From positions 1 through 41,258 of the forward strand of contig CAZPQC010000019.1 of NCBI GenBank assembly GCA_964588525.1: a DNA stretch of 41,258 bases. The letters run 5' to 3'. Source of the stretch: JAFGQJ01 sp964588525. GTDB lineage: Bacteria > Spirochaetota > Spirochaetia > SZUA-6 > DRHE01. The translations under genes and the position numbers were made by a program. Each line of letters begins with the position of its first letter. Positions within the stretch are counted from its first letter, which is position 1. Under the pieces are notes generated by a model that made no database searches, had not been told where the DNA came from, and was given only the letters and a program-made list of their open reading frames with translations. Below, piece after piece: positions 1 to 7,873 of this stretch.

Positions 1-55
1 GAACCAGTGACTTCTACCGTGTGAAGGTAGCACTCTCCCACTGAGTTAATCGCCC
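1..55 (-). tRNA. tRNA-Val(CAC), 3' part outside the window
   Basis: The minus strand from 55 to 1 folds as the first 55 nt of a tRNA: acceptor strand GGGCGAT, D stem ACTC/GAGT, anticodon stem CTACC/GGTAG around the loop TTCACAC, a five-base variable loop AAGTC, then ACTGG and TTC opening the T arm. The anticodon is CAC, which reads the valine codon GUG. The remaining T arm and 3' acceptor strand lie left of the window. A strong sigma-70 promoter precedes it at 104-132. Confidence 0.9.
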
Positions 56-103
56 TCGCTCCCGGAAGCAGGACGAGCTGTCACACTCCCGGACTGCACG
101 AAA

Positions 104-132
104 TTTATACCCCGCTTTTATCGTCCTGTCAA
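104..132 (-). promoter_or_regulatory. sigma-70 promoter of the tRNA-Val gene
   Basis: On the minus strand a perfect -35 TTGACA (127-132) and a -10 TATAAA (104-109) are separated by 17 bp. Transcription would start near 97, about 40 nt before the mature tRNA 5' end at 55. A GC-rich stretch follows the -10. Confidence 0.8.
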
Positions 133-145
133 TGTTCCAGCGGCG

Positions 146-229
146 AAAAAAACGCAAGTACCGCCGGGTTAGGCGGACGTCAAAACCGCCGCGTCGGTGA
201 TGCCGGGCAGGCGGAACGGCCGGCGGTAC
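146..229 (-). terminator. candidate terminator of the disulfide oxidoreductase gene
   Basis: A perfect 10-bp inverted repeat, GTACCGCCGG (158-167) and CCGGCGGTAC (220-229), flanks 52 nt of GC-rich sequence just past the stop of the gene at 232-882. On the minus strand it is followed 5 nt later by a run of seven T (146-152). The loop is long for a simple intrinsic terminator, but a competing inner hairpin (CCGCC/GGCGG, about 161-176) also precedes the T run. It separates this gene from the tRNA promoter. Confidence 0.5.
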
Positions 230-231
230 CC

Positions 232-882
232 TCAAGCCACGGCGTTGAGGATCAGATCCAGAGCGGCAGCCTCGGGGTAGGCGCCGATCATGGGCTGGGG
301 GCTGTCTCCGATCACCGTGTGGGGCACACCGGATACCTGGTACTTGTTGGCCAGGTGGGGGAACTCGGTAGCTTCCACCATGGAGGCTGTGACGTTGGGA
401 GACTCCACGGCCAGGCGGAAGGCCTGCACCACCGCCCGGGGGCAGTAAGGGCATGTCGGGGTGACGAACACCTGCAGGTGCACCGGCTTGCCCAATCCCT
501 TGATCTTCTCCTTTCCGTTCGCTGAAAGGCCGGACTCACCCTTGGAGACGATCTCGATACTCTCTAAAAGAGACATGAACTCGTAGCCGGCCGGGATTCC
601 ATAGAAGCGAATCCCATAGTCCTTGTCTCCGTCGCCCAACACTGCGATGGCGGGGATCTTGTCGACGCCGAGCTTCTTGGCTTCGGCATCCGCCTTCAAG
701 AAGTCTTTTACCTCGACGGAGATCTTGTCGGAGAGGGCGGCCACCTCTTCGGCCAATTCCCGGGTTTCCTTGCAGAACTGGCACTCCATCTCCTGAGTGA
801 AAATAACCAGCTTGACCGGACCTGTCAATTTGGATAGCCGATCGCCGACTGCCTTCTTATCCTTGTCACTGATCATCGCCAT
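232..882 (-). CDS. Protein disulfide oxidoreductase (glutaredoxin-like, two thioredoxin folds)
   Basis: This 216-aa soluble protein consists of two thioredoxin-fold halves, each with its own CXXC site: CQFC at residues 34-37 and CPYC at 144-147. The cis-proline motifs KIPA (Pro77) and GVPH (Pro187) lie where the fold needs them. Length and the two-site layout match the PDO family of thermophiles and anaerobes, which exchanges disulfides with cytosolic proteins and can act as a thioredoxin-reductase-linked reductant of peroxiredoxins. The start ATG at 882 follows GAGGAGGAG closely; a second in-frame ATG lies two codons on. It is monocistronic, with its own promoter and an overlapping palindrome at 914-957. 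A role as reductant for the peroxiredoxin at 17791 is inference. Confidence 0.9.
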   Translation of the reverse strand: MAMISDKDKKAVGDRLSKLTGPVKLVIFTQEMECQFCKETRELAEEVAALSDKISVEVKDFLKADAEAKKLGVDKIPAIAVLGDGDKDYGIRFYGIPAGYEFMSLLESIEIVSKGESGLSANGKEKIKGLGKPVHLQVFVTPTCPYCPRAVVQAFRLAVESPNVTASMVEATEFPHLANKYQVSGVPHTVIGDSPQPMIGAYPEAAALDLILNAVA

Positions 883-913
883 AGTCGCTCCTCCTCATTC
901 CAAGTCATTTATA

Positions 914-933
914 ATATAGTAATTTTACTATAT
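914..933. promoter_or_regulatory. 9-bp inverted repeat, candidate operator
   Basis: ATATAGTAA (914-922) and TTACTATAT (925-933) form a perfect inverted repeat around a central TT. A further TATAGTA copy follows at 931-937. It overlaps the -10 and the expected start site of the disulfide oxidoreductase promoter, where a repressor would act. The regulator cannot be named from sequence; the spacing suits a dimeric winged-helix protein. Confidence 0.5.
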
Positions 934-957
934 AGTATGCTTACCTAAAGATACCAA
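929..957 (-). promoter_or_regulatory. promoter of the disulfide oxidoreductase gene
   Basis: Minus strand -35 TTGGTA (952-957), 17-bp spacer and -10 TATATA (929-934). The start site would fall near 922, inside the inverted repeat at 914-933, giving a leader of about 40 nt that contains the Shine-Dalgarno sequence. Confidence 0.55.
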
Positions 958-1040
958 ATTTTGTTCAAAAAGCAAACCGAGATGGCAAATGCGCTCCTTT
1001 TCCATTACACTAAAGATTATCATAGCGGGGAAAACACGTC

Positions 1041-1685
1041 ATGGAAATGGCCCTCTATATCGGTACAGCTATCCTGACAATCGCCTGGTCGGTTTGGACC
1101 TATCTGACCTGGTCGGATCGTTCCCGCCTGGAAGACTATACGGGAAAGCGTTTCTACCTCATCGCTTCACCAAGCAGCTATTTTCTGCTGCTTGCCCTGG
1201 CAGGCTGGCAGCGGATTCAGGTGATACGCCTGGATCTGATCGGGCTGGCTGTGTACGACATCCTGATAGTTCTCTGCTGGATCCTCCTGCTCATCGCTCG
1301 GGGATTGAAAGCCAGCCAGTTCAAGAAGATGTACATACGGGTCCTGGCGGTTTTCAACATCGTGGCAGTGCTCCTGGTAGGCGGGGTTTTTCTGATTCGA
1401 CTCTTTCCGCCGCTGCTGATTCGAGTCTCAGACTTCATAACCCAGGGGATTCGACTGGACTTTTTCAAATTCGCCTGGATCGGCCTGGATCCGGAGACCC
1501 ATGAACGGGATTTCATCTCCATGGCCAACAAGATCCTGATCGCCCTCTTCTCCTACATACCGATTACGGTGCTGCGCACTTTATACACCCACCGGCAGAT
1601 CAGCCGCCAGCGCAAGTGGGTAACCACGGAGATCAACGCTCTGAAGCGCAAAATCGAGCAGCTGGAGAACAAGCACAAGGAATAG
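1041..1685 (+). CDS. Multi-pass membrane protein of unknown function
   Basis: I do not recognise this 214-aa protein. It has about five hydrophobic segments, roughly at residues 3-22, 40-57, 65-87, 102-125 and 163-180. It ends in a basic, coiled-coil-like cytoplasmic tail (about 185-214) rich in K, R, E and Q. No catalytic motif is visible. The ATG at 1041 follows GCGGGGAAAA by about 8 nt, a weak ribosome site; a second ATG lies two codons on. It is divergent from the disulfide oxidoreductase and is followed by a GC-rich set of hairpins rather than a linked gene, so it is probably transcribed alone. It could be a small sensor or scaffold, but nothing in the sequence decides this. Confidence 0.75.
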   Translation: MEMALYIGTAILTIAWSVWTYLTWSDRSRLEDYTGKRFYLIASPSSYFLLLALAGWQRIQVIRLDLIGLAVYDILIVLCWILLLIARGLKASQFKKMYIRVLAVFNIVAVLLVGGVFLIRLFPPLLIRVSDFITQGIRLDFFKFAWIGLDPETHERDFISMANKILIALFSYIPITVLRTLYTHRQISRQRKWVTTEINALKRKIEQLENKHKE

Positions 1686-1722
1686 CGCCCCCGGCGCTGC
1701 CGTGACACGGCGCCCCCGGCGC
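1685..1722. repeat. Three adjoining GC hairpins with a duplicated 13-mer
   Basis: The 13-mer GCGCCCCCGGCGC occurs at 1685-1697 and 1710-1722. Each copy is itself a hairpin (GCGCC, loop CCC, GGCGC). Between them GCCGTGACACGGC (1699-1711) can form a third small stem. The block starts at the last base of the preceding stop codon. There is no following T run, so a simple intrinsic terminator is not shown, but it may slow transcription or protect the mRNA 3' end. Confidence 0.5.
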
Positions 1723-1733
1723 CCCCACGGATG

Positions 1734-1763
1734 TTGACAAGGGGGAGCGATCCGTACTAAATT
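1734..1763 (+). promoter_or_regulatory. candidate promoter of the glycosyltransferase/acyltransferase pair
   Basis: A perfect -35 TTGACA (1734-1739) is followed after 18 bp by TAAATT (1758-1763), or after 17 bp by CTAAAT. Downstream, between promoter and gene, lies the 10-bp palindrome CTATGCATAG (1776-1785), a possible operator. Confidence 0.5.
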
Positions 1764-1801
1764 TACATAGTCAATCTATGCATAGGATGACTAGGTATTA
1801 A

Positions 1802-2953
1802 ATGTTGCCCTTCCTCTCCTTCCGAATCATTTTCCTCCTTCACCTCCTGACAGCTCTCGGAACTCTGGCCATCCTGTGTTTGTCACTGGCCAATATCCTC
1901 TGGCTGCGTTCGAGCGGCTATAAACCCATAGCGACGGATCGCGGTAAGGTGTCGGTGCTCATCCCGGCCCGTAACGAGGAGGCGAACATCCGCCGCTGCC
2001 TGGATTCCCTGCTGGATCAGAGCTATCCAAGTTACGAAATCATCGTGCTGGACGACTGCTCGGAAGATCGGACCTGGCAGATCATTGCCGAGTACGCCCG
2101 CCGTTTCCCCTGCCGCCTGCAGGCGGTCAGAGGCACCCCTCTGCCTCGGGGTTGGTGCGGCAAAACCCATGCCATGCAGCTGCTCTCCCACTACGCCAGC
2201 GGAGACTATCTGCTGTTTACCGATGCCGATACGGTTCACTCCCACGAAAGCCTGGCCTGGGCCGTCACCAACATCGTTGAACACACCGCCGATTTTCTCT
2301 CCGGCTACGTCCAACAGGAACTGCAATCATTCGGCGAGGCGCTCATCGTTCCCACCACCTATATCATGAGCGCGATCGTCATGCCGTTTTGGCTCATTCC
2401 CCGATCCAATTCCAGCATGCTCACCATGGCCGTGGGCCAAATGGTGATGTTCCGGCGGAGCACTTTCGAAGCGATTGGCGGGTATTCCTCGGTAGCCGAG
2501 CAGATCAGCGAGGATGTGTTCGTGGCCCGGGCGGTGAAGAAGGCCGGATTTCGGACTGTGTTCCTCGACATCCGCGAACACGTGAGCTGCCGGATGTACC
2601 AAGGATACCGGAACTCCTTCGAGGGAATCGGCAAGAACATCTATGATTTCTTCAAGAACCAGCCGGTTTTTTTCGCCTCGGTGGCCTCCGTCCTGGTGGC
2701 GTTCATCGTGCTCCCCCTGGTTCTGGTTCCTATCGAGATGCACACGGGCAATCCCCTGCTCCGCTTCTCGGTCTTCAGTGTGCTTACCTTTGTTCTGGCC
2801 TGGTCGCTGACGCTCTACGACCGCGGTCAAAAGTGGTGGGTGCCTCTGCTCTACCCCCTGACTTTTGTGCATCTGCTCTACATGGCCTGGAAGAGCTTCG
2901 GCAGGGCAGCCACAAACCTGGGGATCGAGTGGAAGGGAAGAGTCTTCAAATAG
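1802..2953 (+). CDS. Membrane-anchored family 2 glycosyltransferase (CrtQ/HpnI-like)
   Basis: This 383-aa protein has an N-terminal membrane helix (about 8-35), a cytosolic GT-A domain and two or three C-terminal helices (about 290-365). Family 2 motifs are present: VSVLIPARNEE opening the nucleotide-sugar fold, VLDDCSEDRT, the metal-binding TDADT, and an SEDV acidic motif for the catalytic base. The layout and the YRNSFEGIGKN stretch resemble glycosyltransferases acting on carotenoid or other lipid acceptors. It would transfer a sugar from a nucleotide donor to a lipid at the inner face of the membrane. An acyltransferase gene starts 2 bp after its stop, so the two products probably act in sequence on a glycolipid. 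The substrate is not shown. The ribosome site is weak. Confidence 0.85.
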   Translation: MLPFLSFRIIFLLHLLTALGTLAILCLSLANILWLRSSGYKPIATDRGKVSVLIPARNEEANIRRCLDSLLDQSYPSYEIIVLDDCSEDRTWQIIAEYARRFPCRLQAVRGTPLPRGWCGKTHAMQLLSHYASGDYLLFTDADTVHSHESLAWAVTNIVEHTADFLSGYVQQELQSFGEALIVPTTYIMSAIVMPFWLIPRSNSSMLTMAVGQMVMFRRSTFEAIGGYSSVAEQISEDVFVARAVKKAGFRTVFLDIREHVSCRMYQGYRNSFEGIGKNIYDFFKNQPVFFASVASVLVAFIVLPLVLVPIEMHTGNPLLRFSVFSVLTFVLAWSLTLYDRGQKWWVPLLYPLTFVHLLYMAWKSFGRAATNLGIEWKGRVFK

Positions 2954-2955
2954 CC

Positions 2956-3711
2956 ATGGCATATAAAAGAGGAAACAGAATCTCAGCCTACGGCTCCTCC
3001 TTTATCCCGGCCAAATTGATGTTTCACTTCACCCTTCTGGCGGTACTTCTGGTGAACCGGCTGATCTTCCGCCTGAGAATCGAAGAAAGAGAGCGGCTGA
3101 AGCGGGTAACCTCCGGTTTGTTGGTGAGCAATCATACCCTGGTGCTGGACCCGGGAATCATCGCCCACGTGCTTCGGCCTCGGCGTACCTATTTTACCAT
3201 GCTGGAGGAGACCGCCTGCATCCCGCTGCTCGGCACCTTTGTGCGCCTGCTCGGAGCCATCCCGATACCCGCCAGCTCCGGTGCCGTACGGATCCTGGAG
3301 ACTGCGCTACGCACGGACCTCCGGGATCTGCCCTTCGTGCACGTCTTTCCCGAGGGGGAATGCTACCTCTGGAATCAAGAGATCGAGGAATTCCGGCTGG
3401 GAGCCTTCTACCTGGCCTGCCGGCTGCGGCTGCCCGTCGTGCCGATAACCACGGTTCTCAATCGGCGGCGCTGGCTGGGGCGGGAATCCTTTCACTTCGC
3501 CGGCCGCACCCTCCGCATTCCCCCTCGGGTTACCGTCGTGGTCGGAGAACCTGTTTATCCCGATGGAACAGAGGACCGATCCCCGAAGCGAGAGGCGACG
3601 GAAATGAGCCGCAAGATCCGCTCCATCATGCAGCAAACCATCGATCAACGAGGCGGAAGCAAAAGCATGTCCAGAGGCAGGATGCCCCGGCTCGCCCTTC
3701 AACAGGGATAG
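2956..3711 (+). CDS. PlsC-type lysophospholipid/glycolipid acyltransferase
   Basis: The 251-aa product carries the PlsC-family block I as NHTLVLD (the HX4D catalytic dyad), block III as FPEGE and block IV as LPVVPI, with an N-terminal hydrophobic segment at about 18-37. Such enzymes move acyl chains from acyl-ACP or acyl-CoA to glycerol-phosphate or glycolipid acceptors at the membrane. The ATG at 2956, 2 bp after the glycosyltransferase stop, is preferred over in-frame starts inside the upstream gene, because homology-like sequence begins there and AGGGAAGAG lies upstream at about 2935. The C-terminal 20 residues are basic and low in complexity. The pairing with a glycosyltransferase suggests acylation of a glycosylated lipid rather than bulk phospholipid synthesis; this is inference. 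Confidence 0.85.
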   Translation: MAYKRGNRISAYGSSFIPAKLMFHFTLLAVLLVNRLIFRLRIEERERLKRVTSGLLVSNHTLVLDPGIIAHVLRPRRTYFTMLEETACIPLLGTFVRLLGAIPIPASSGAVRILETALRTDLRDLPFVHVFPEGECYLWNQEIEEFRLGAFYLACRLRLPVVPITTVLNRRRWLGRESFHFAGRTLRIPPRVTVVVGEPVYPDGTEDRSPKREATEMSRKIRSIMQQTIDQRGGSKSMSRGRMPRLALQQG

Positions 3712-3726
3712 CCGGCGAATAGCCGG
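3712..3726. terminator. small hairpin between convergent genes
   Basis: CCGGC (3712-3716) and GCCGG (3722-3726) can pair around a 5-nt loop, starting immediately after the acyltransferase stop codon and upstream of the convergent kinase gene's stop at 3756. There is no T run on either strand, so termination is only suggested. Confidence 0.3.
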
Positions 3727-3755
3727 GAGATCGGGAGCGGCGAGTCGCAGACGAG

Positions 3756-5207
3756 CTAAGCGCGGGGGACAGTCACTGTAAAAGTACTGCCCTTGCCGAG
3801 CTCGGAGTCAACCTGGATCGATCCGTTGTACTCGCCGATGATCCGCTTTACCGTGGCCAATCCCAGGCCGGTACCGGGGATGCCGGAGGTATGGGGATTC
3901 TTGACCCTGTAGAACTCTTCGAACAGGCCCTTCATCTCCTCTTCACTCATCCCGATCCCCGTATCGCAGACCTTCACGACCACCGACGCGTCGTCCTGCT
4001 GCATGACGAGCGTGAGCTTCCCCCTCTCCCGGTTGTACTTGATTCCGTTTGAAATCAGGTTCATGTAGATGCGATCCAGGTCCTTCCGATCCATTCGGAC
4101 CGGATACTCCCCGTCCGCCGTTTCCAGGGTCAAGGTTATGCCGGAGCGATCGGCCTGAGTTTGAAAAAATTCCAGCTGGTCCCGAAGAATCGTCTTGAGC
4201 TCGAGCCTTTCGATCGATTTTTCGACCTTGCCCGCGTCACTCTGATTGAGGAACAGCAGATCCCGAATCAGGTCCAGAAGAGCTTCTCCCCGGATCTTGC
4301 TGCGTTCCATCATTTCGTGGATTTTCTCCACCTGATTGTCAAACATCCCGGTCAAGATGATGTTGATATAGTTGATGATCGCGGCAATCGGACTTTTCAG
4401 CTCATGAGCCACCATCGATATGAAGCGGATCTTGTCCTGCTCCACCTGCCATTGCCGGGTGACATCGTCCAGAATGACAATAGCTCCTGCATTTTCCCCG
4501 TCCCGCAGATAGGGATTCACCCGAACCTCCAGCATCCGTTCCCCCATCTGTTCCCAGCGGATTTTCACCTCGTCCCGGGGAGATTCGGAATCGAGAATCT
4601 CAGCGATATTTTTCTGAATTTCCTCACTCAGGGAGAGCTCCTTCAGGGTCAACAGCGGGTGGTAGCGAACCGAGAGAAAACTCTCCGCCTTCGGGTTCAT
4701 CAACACCGGCTCGCGGTTGATATTCAGAACGATAACGCCCTCGTGCATCGAGTTGATCAGCTGGCGGGACAGGTTGCGTTCGCTGGCCAGCTCTGTCAGG
4801 TACTTCTCCCGTTCGAGAATCAATCTGCGCTGCCTGACCGCCCGATCCACAACCTGTTTCAAATCTTTTGGGACAAAGGGTTTTACCAGGAAGTCGAAGG
4901 CACCCTGGCGCGTGACTTCCATGGCTGCCTCAACCGTGGCCAGGGCGGAGACGATAACGATCACGGTCTGCCGCCCGAGGCTCTCGTTTATGTAGCGGGT
5001 CACCTCGAAACCGTCGATTCCGGGCATCTTCAAATCGATTAGAGCCAGATCGTAGGAGTTGGCCTTGAGGAGCTTGATTGCTTCCTCACCGTTTTCGGCC
5101 AGATCCACCTGATAGCTGTTTCTCTCCAGTACCCGACGCATACCTTCCCGCATGCCTTCCTCATCGTCCACGACGAGGACCCTCAAGGTTTCTTCCATGA
5201 GCTTCAC
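3756..5207 (-). CDS. Soluble hybrid receiver-PAS-histidine kinase
   Basis: The 483-aa protein has an N-terminal receiver domain (about 8-125, with acidic pair D14/D15, phospho-acceptor D58 and K109), a PAS domain (about 148-250), a dimerisation helix with H-box His268 in VAHELKSP, and an ATPase domain with N box SNGIKYN, G1 DTGIGM and G2 GTGLGL. No membrane segment is present, so it is cytosolic and probably takes its input through the receiver. The start is GTG at 5207, overlapping the upstream TGA as GTGA, or ATG at 5198; GGTGGGGTGAAG precedes the latter. It is coupled to the single-domain receiver upstream. A phosphorelay between the two is likely, but no DNA-binding output is encoded nearby. 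Confidence 0.9.
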   Translation of the reverse strand: MKLMEETLRVLVVDDEEGMREGMRRVLERNSYQVDLAENGEEAIKLLKANSYDLALIDLKMPGIDGFEVTRYINESLGRQTVIVIVSALATVEAAMEVTRQGAFDFLVKPFVPKDLKQVVDRAVRQRRLILEREKYLTELASERNLSRQLINSMHEGVIVLNINREPVLMNPKAESFLSVRYHPLLTLKELSLSEEIQKNIAEILDSESPRDEVKIRWEQMGERMLEVRVNPYLRDGENAGAIVILDDVTRQWQVEQDKIRFISMVAHELKSPIAAIINYINIILTGMFDNQVEKIHEMMERSKIRGEALLDLIRDLLFLNQSDAGKVEKSIERLELKTILRDQLEFFQTQADRSGITLTLETADGEYPVRMDRKDLDRIYMNLISNGIKYNRERGKLTLVMQQDDASVVVKVCDTGIGMSEEEMKGLFEEFYRVKNPHTSGIPGTGLGLATVKRIIGEYNGSIQVDSELGKGSTFTVTVPRA

Positions 5208-5593
5208 CCCACCAGGTACTGTTGGATTGTTTTCAGCAGATCCTCCAGCGGTACCGGTTTTGTGAGGATCTGGTCGGCTTTCATCCAGCTTCGGGCTTTC
5301 TCGTCGTAAGATTCGGGAGTGAAGCCCAACTTGTCGCGAGCGCCGGTCTGCATGATGATCGGAACATCAGCCAGATCCGGGTTCTCCCGCACCTTGGCGC
5401 AGAACACGAATCCGGCGTCGTAGTGTTCCATCATCAGATCGACCAGAATCAGGTTTGGGATCTCCCGTTTCAGGACTTCCAAACCCTCCCCCGCCCCACC
5501 GGCCGTCAGCACCTCATAACCTTGACCTTCCAGAAAGACCTTCTGTCCCTCCTGAAGATCGGGATCGTCATCAACTATCAAAATCTTCTTCAA
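5204..5593 (-). CDS. Stand-alone response-regulator receiver protein
   Basis: A single CheY-like receiver domain of 129 aa: acidic pair D8/D9, phospho-acceptor Asp52 in ILVDLMM, and the conserved Lys in LTKPV. A longer-than-usual insert after beta-4 (GARDKLGFTPESYDEKARSW) matches receivers seen in anaerobe signalling clusters. I choose TTG at 5593 because GGGGGAG sits 8 nt upstream and the protein then begins directly with beta-1; an ATG at 5635 would add 14 residues but has no such site. The stop overlaps the kinase start. With no output domain it probably passes phosphate within a relay or acts by protein contact. Confidence 0.85.
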   Translation of the reverse strand: MKKILIVDDDPDLQEGQKVFLEGQGYEVLTAGGAGEGLEVLKREIPNLILVDLMMEHYDAGFVFCAKVRENPDLADVPIIMQTGARDKLGFTPESYDEKARSWMKADQILTKPVPLEDLLKTIQQYLVG

Positions 5594-5648
5594 AGAGTCA
5601 TCTCCCCCGTACTTGTGGAATTCACCGTCGGGCAACCGTTGCCCGGAA

Positions 5649-6539
5649 TTACAGGGAATCCAGCATCGATTCGGCTCTCCGGCCGATTTCCGACGACGGG
5701 TCGAGGGTGTACGCCTTCCGAAGCATCACCTCAGCCTCAGCCTTCCGTCCCAGCTGTTGGTTGCAGAACGCCGACAGGAAGCAGATGGTTTGACTATTCT
5801 CGTGATCCGGGAAACGTTGCAGAAACGGATCAAACAGCTCCAGGGCAGCCTGGTAGGCCTGCCCCTCCAGGAGCAACTGTCCCTTGAGCAGCACGTAGTC
5901 GCCGTAGTGAGCCGTCAGATGGGAGGGCTCGCTCTCATTCAAATAGCGCAGGGACAGCCCGGTCCTGCCGGCCATGGCGTAGGCATACCCTATGTAGAAG
6001 AGGTACAGAGAACGGCTGCGCTCGTCCGTCAGCTCGAGGGCCTCCTTGAAGTACTCGACCGCCTCCTCGTATCGCTCCTCTTCCAGCAGGGACTTACCCT
6101 CATCCGCCGCTTCCTCCTCCTCATCCATCCAATCGAAGCCGATATCCTCCGTCCCCTCTGCCGTCCCGGCGCGGATACCCATGGCACTGCTCTCATTTTG
6201 CGGAAGGCCCCGGAAGAGGTTGCGGATTTTGCTTCGAACCATTTGCACTATGCCCCAGGAAGAAACCTGGCGGGAGCTGCTTGTCAGCTCGGACACGAAG
6301 TACGTACCCGCTTCGCCGATGGTGATCCGTATGCTCCCGGAGGACAGTTCGGCTACCGCCCCGGGACCGACACGCAGCGATGAGTCTCCGGAAACAGCCG
6401 TTCCTATCTCAGCAGGCTGCCAGCGACTGTCCGTCTGCACCTCGACTGTTCCATAAACGTAGTCAACGGTAAAATCCAGACAGAAAACAGCAGTGGGGAT
6501 CGAAATCAGAAGCAGCAACACCATGAGTTTTGGGTTCAT
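5649..6539 (-). CDS. Exported FecR-like/TPR protein
   Basis: The 296-aa protein begins with a signal peptide (about 1-20, ending near VFC-LD; a lipobox is not clear). A FecR-like beta domain follows (about 22-110; V-x-G-x-V-E-V opening, SGDSSLRVGPGA, and the GSIRI strand). After an acidic linker (EEEEAADEG, near 138-148) come TPR-type helical repeats to the C-terminus (YEEAVEYFKEALEL, AYQAALELFDPFL, RKAEAEVMLRKAY). FecR-type domains outside TonB systems bind or sense in the periplasm, and TPRs supply protein contacts. It lies 55 bp upstream of the receiver/kinase pair on the same strand, so it may be the periplasmic side of the same pathway; this is inference. Confidence 0.8.
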   Translation of the reverse strand: MNPKLMVLLLLISIPTAVFCLDFTVDYVYGTVEVQTDSRWQPAEIGTAVSGDSSLRVGPGAVAELSSGSIRITIGEAGTYFVSELTSSSRQVSSWGIVQMVRSKIRNLFRGLPQNESSAMGIRAGTAEGTEDIGFDWMDEEEEAADEGKSLLEEERYEEAVEYFKEALELTDERSRSLYLFYIGYAYAMAGRTGLSLRYLNESEPSHLTAHYGDYVLLKGQLLLEGQAYQAALELFDPFLQRFPDHENSQTICFLSAFCNQQLGRKAEAEVMLRKAYTLDPSSEIGRRAESMLDSL

Positions 6540-6559
6540 CGACGCAACAGCCTTCTCGT

Positions 6560-6565
6560 ATTATA
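6560..6565 (-). promoter_or_regulatory. -10 element upstream of the FecR-TPR/receiver/kinase genes
   Basis: A perfect minus-strand TATAAT lies 20 bp upstream of the ATG at 6539. No good -35 is found at 16-18 bp; the nearest TTGACG is only 13 bp away. It may be an activator-dependent promoter for the three-gene unit 6539-3756. Confidence 0.4.
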
Positions 6566-6606
6566 ACCGATCTTTCTCCGTCAATGCCACCCGGCCTGCA
6601 GTGCCT

Positions 6607-7836
6607 TCAATGGCGGATCTCTTGACCCCGACTCAGCAGCAGAAACACACCGACACAGAGGATTACCATCGCCAGGAAACCGGCTACCAGAATGATGACG
6701 CTGCTGATTCCGTAGCTGCTCTGCACCGCACTAACGATCTTCACGGCAAAAGAACCTGCGCCGAAGGTCAGCGTGAACTTGATTCCGTAGCTCATCGAGC
6801 GCCAGCGCACGGGAGTCAGAAAGGCGAGCAGGCTGTTTTCAATGGGTTGCATCCCAACTGCGAAAAGTACGAACATCCCCGCCGCCGGAATCAACAGGGC
6901 ATTTTCCAGAAAAGCCGAGGCCAGGACAAAGGGCAGGGCGGCGCAGTAGAAGATGAAGTAAGACCATTTGAGGCTGCGGCGATCCGCCACTCGACCGCCG
7001 AGGGCCTGCCCGAAAATCCCCAGCACATAGACACCGGTGGCGATGAGGGTAGCCACCAGGGTTTGGAAGGCCGGGAGATCCTCTACGGAGGAAAATCGCC
7101 GGGTGACGATGTTGCGGAGACTCTGAGTCACACCACCGAGTCGGGATTCGAGGAAAGCCGGCAGGATCAACGTGAAGCTCCTGTACATCAGTCCGGCAAA
7201 CAGCACCCCGGCGCAGAAAACCACGAACAGACGCACGGCGGTCCCGGAGTCCAACCTCTCCACCTTCTTGACCTCGGTTCCCCTCTCAATGGAGAAAGGC
7301 GTCAATAGTCCGGCGATACCGACCAGCAAACCCGCTGCGCCCAGAATCACCACACCCCGGCTCCAGCCGATGAAATAGGTCAGCAATCCCGAAACGAAGG
7401 GCGCACCGGCCATCCCGACATTGCCCCAGACTCCGTTGATCCCCATGGCCCTGCCCCGTTTCCGGATTCCCTGAGACACCAGGGCCAACCCCGCAGGATG
7501 ATAGGCCGAGCAGCCGATTCCTACCAGGGCGAAGGAGGCGGATATGAGGGGAAGGGAACGAACCAATCCGGCCAACACGAACCCCCCGGCAGCCAGGATG
7601 ATTCCCGTATTCATAGCCCACTTGTGGCCCAGGTGGTCGCTGATCCAACCCCAACCTAGAGCCAGAAGTCCGTAGAGGAGATACATCCAAAAACTGATGT
7701 TCAGTACGGCGGCAAGCGGCAGCCCCAGATCTCGGCTCATCGGCATCACCAGAGCGGGGAATACCAACATGTAAAAATGAGTGAGGAAGTGAGCGGCTGA
7801 GGAGAAAAAAAGTATCCGTCGCTCTTGTGGATTCAT
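6607..7836 (-). CDS. MFS transporter
   Basis: The 409-aa protein has about 12 hydrophobic helices, with the MFS loop motif as DHLGHKW between helices 2 and 3 and the sixfold-repeat halves separated by a charged loop (about 195-210). The pattern resembles the Fsr/NarK-like side of MFS, such as small-molecule efflux pumps, but the substrate cannot be named. The ATG at 7836 follows GGAGGC by 7 nt; an open frame upstream has no ribosome site. It is divergent from the RND exporter at 7968. A -10 TATAAT lies at 7874-7879. Confidence 0.85.
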   Translation of the reverse strand: MNPQERRILFFSSAAHFLTHFYMLVFPALVMPMSRDLGLPLAAVLNISFWMYLLYGLLALGWGWISDHLGHKWAMNTGIILAAGGFVLAGLVRSLPLISASFALVGIGCSAYHPAGLALVSQGIRKRGRAMGINGVWGNVGMAGAPFVSGLLTYFIGWSRGVVILGAAGLLVGIAGLLTPFSIERGTEVKKVERLDSGTAVRLFVVFCAGVLFAGLMYRSFTLILPAFLESRLGGVTQSLRNIVTRRFSSVEDLPAFQTLVATLIATGVYVLGIFGQALGGRVADRRSLKWSYFIFYCAALPFVLASAFLENALLIPAAGMFVLFAVGMQPIENSLLAFLTPVRWRSMSYGIKFTLTFGAGSFAVKIVSAVQSSYGISSVIILVAGFLAMVILCVGVFLLLSRGQEIRH

Positions 7837-7873
7837 AAGCTGCCTCCGCTGCAGTGCTAACGTTGTCCAAACG

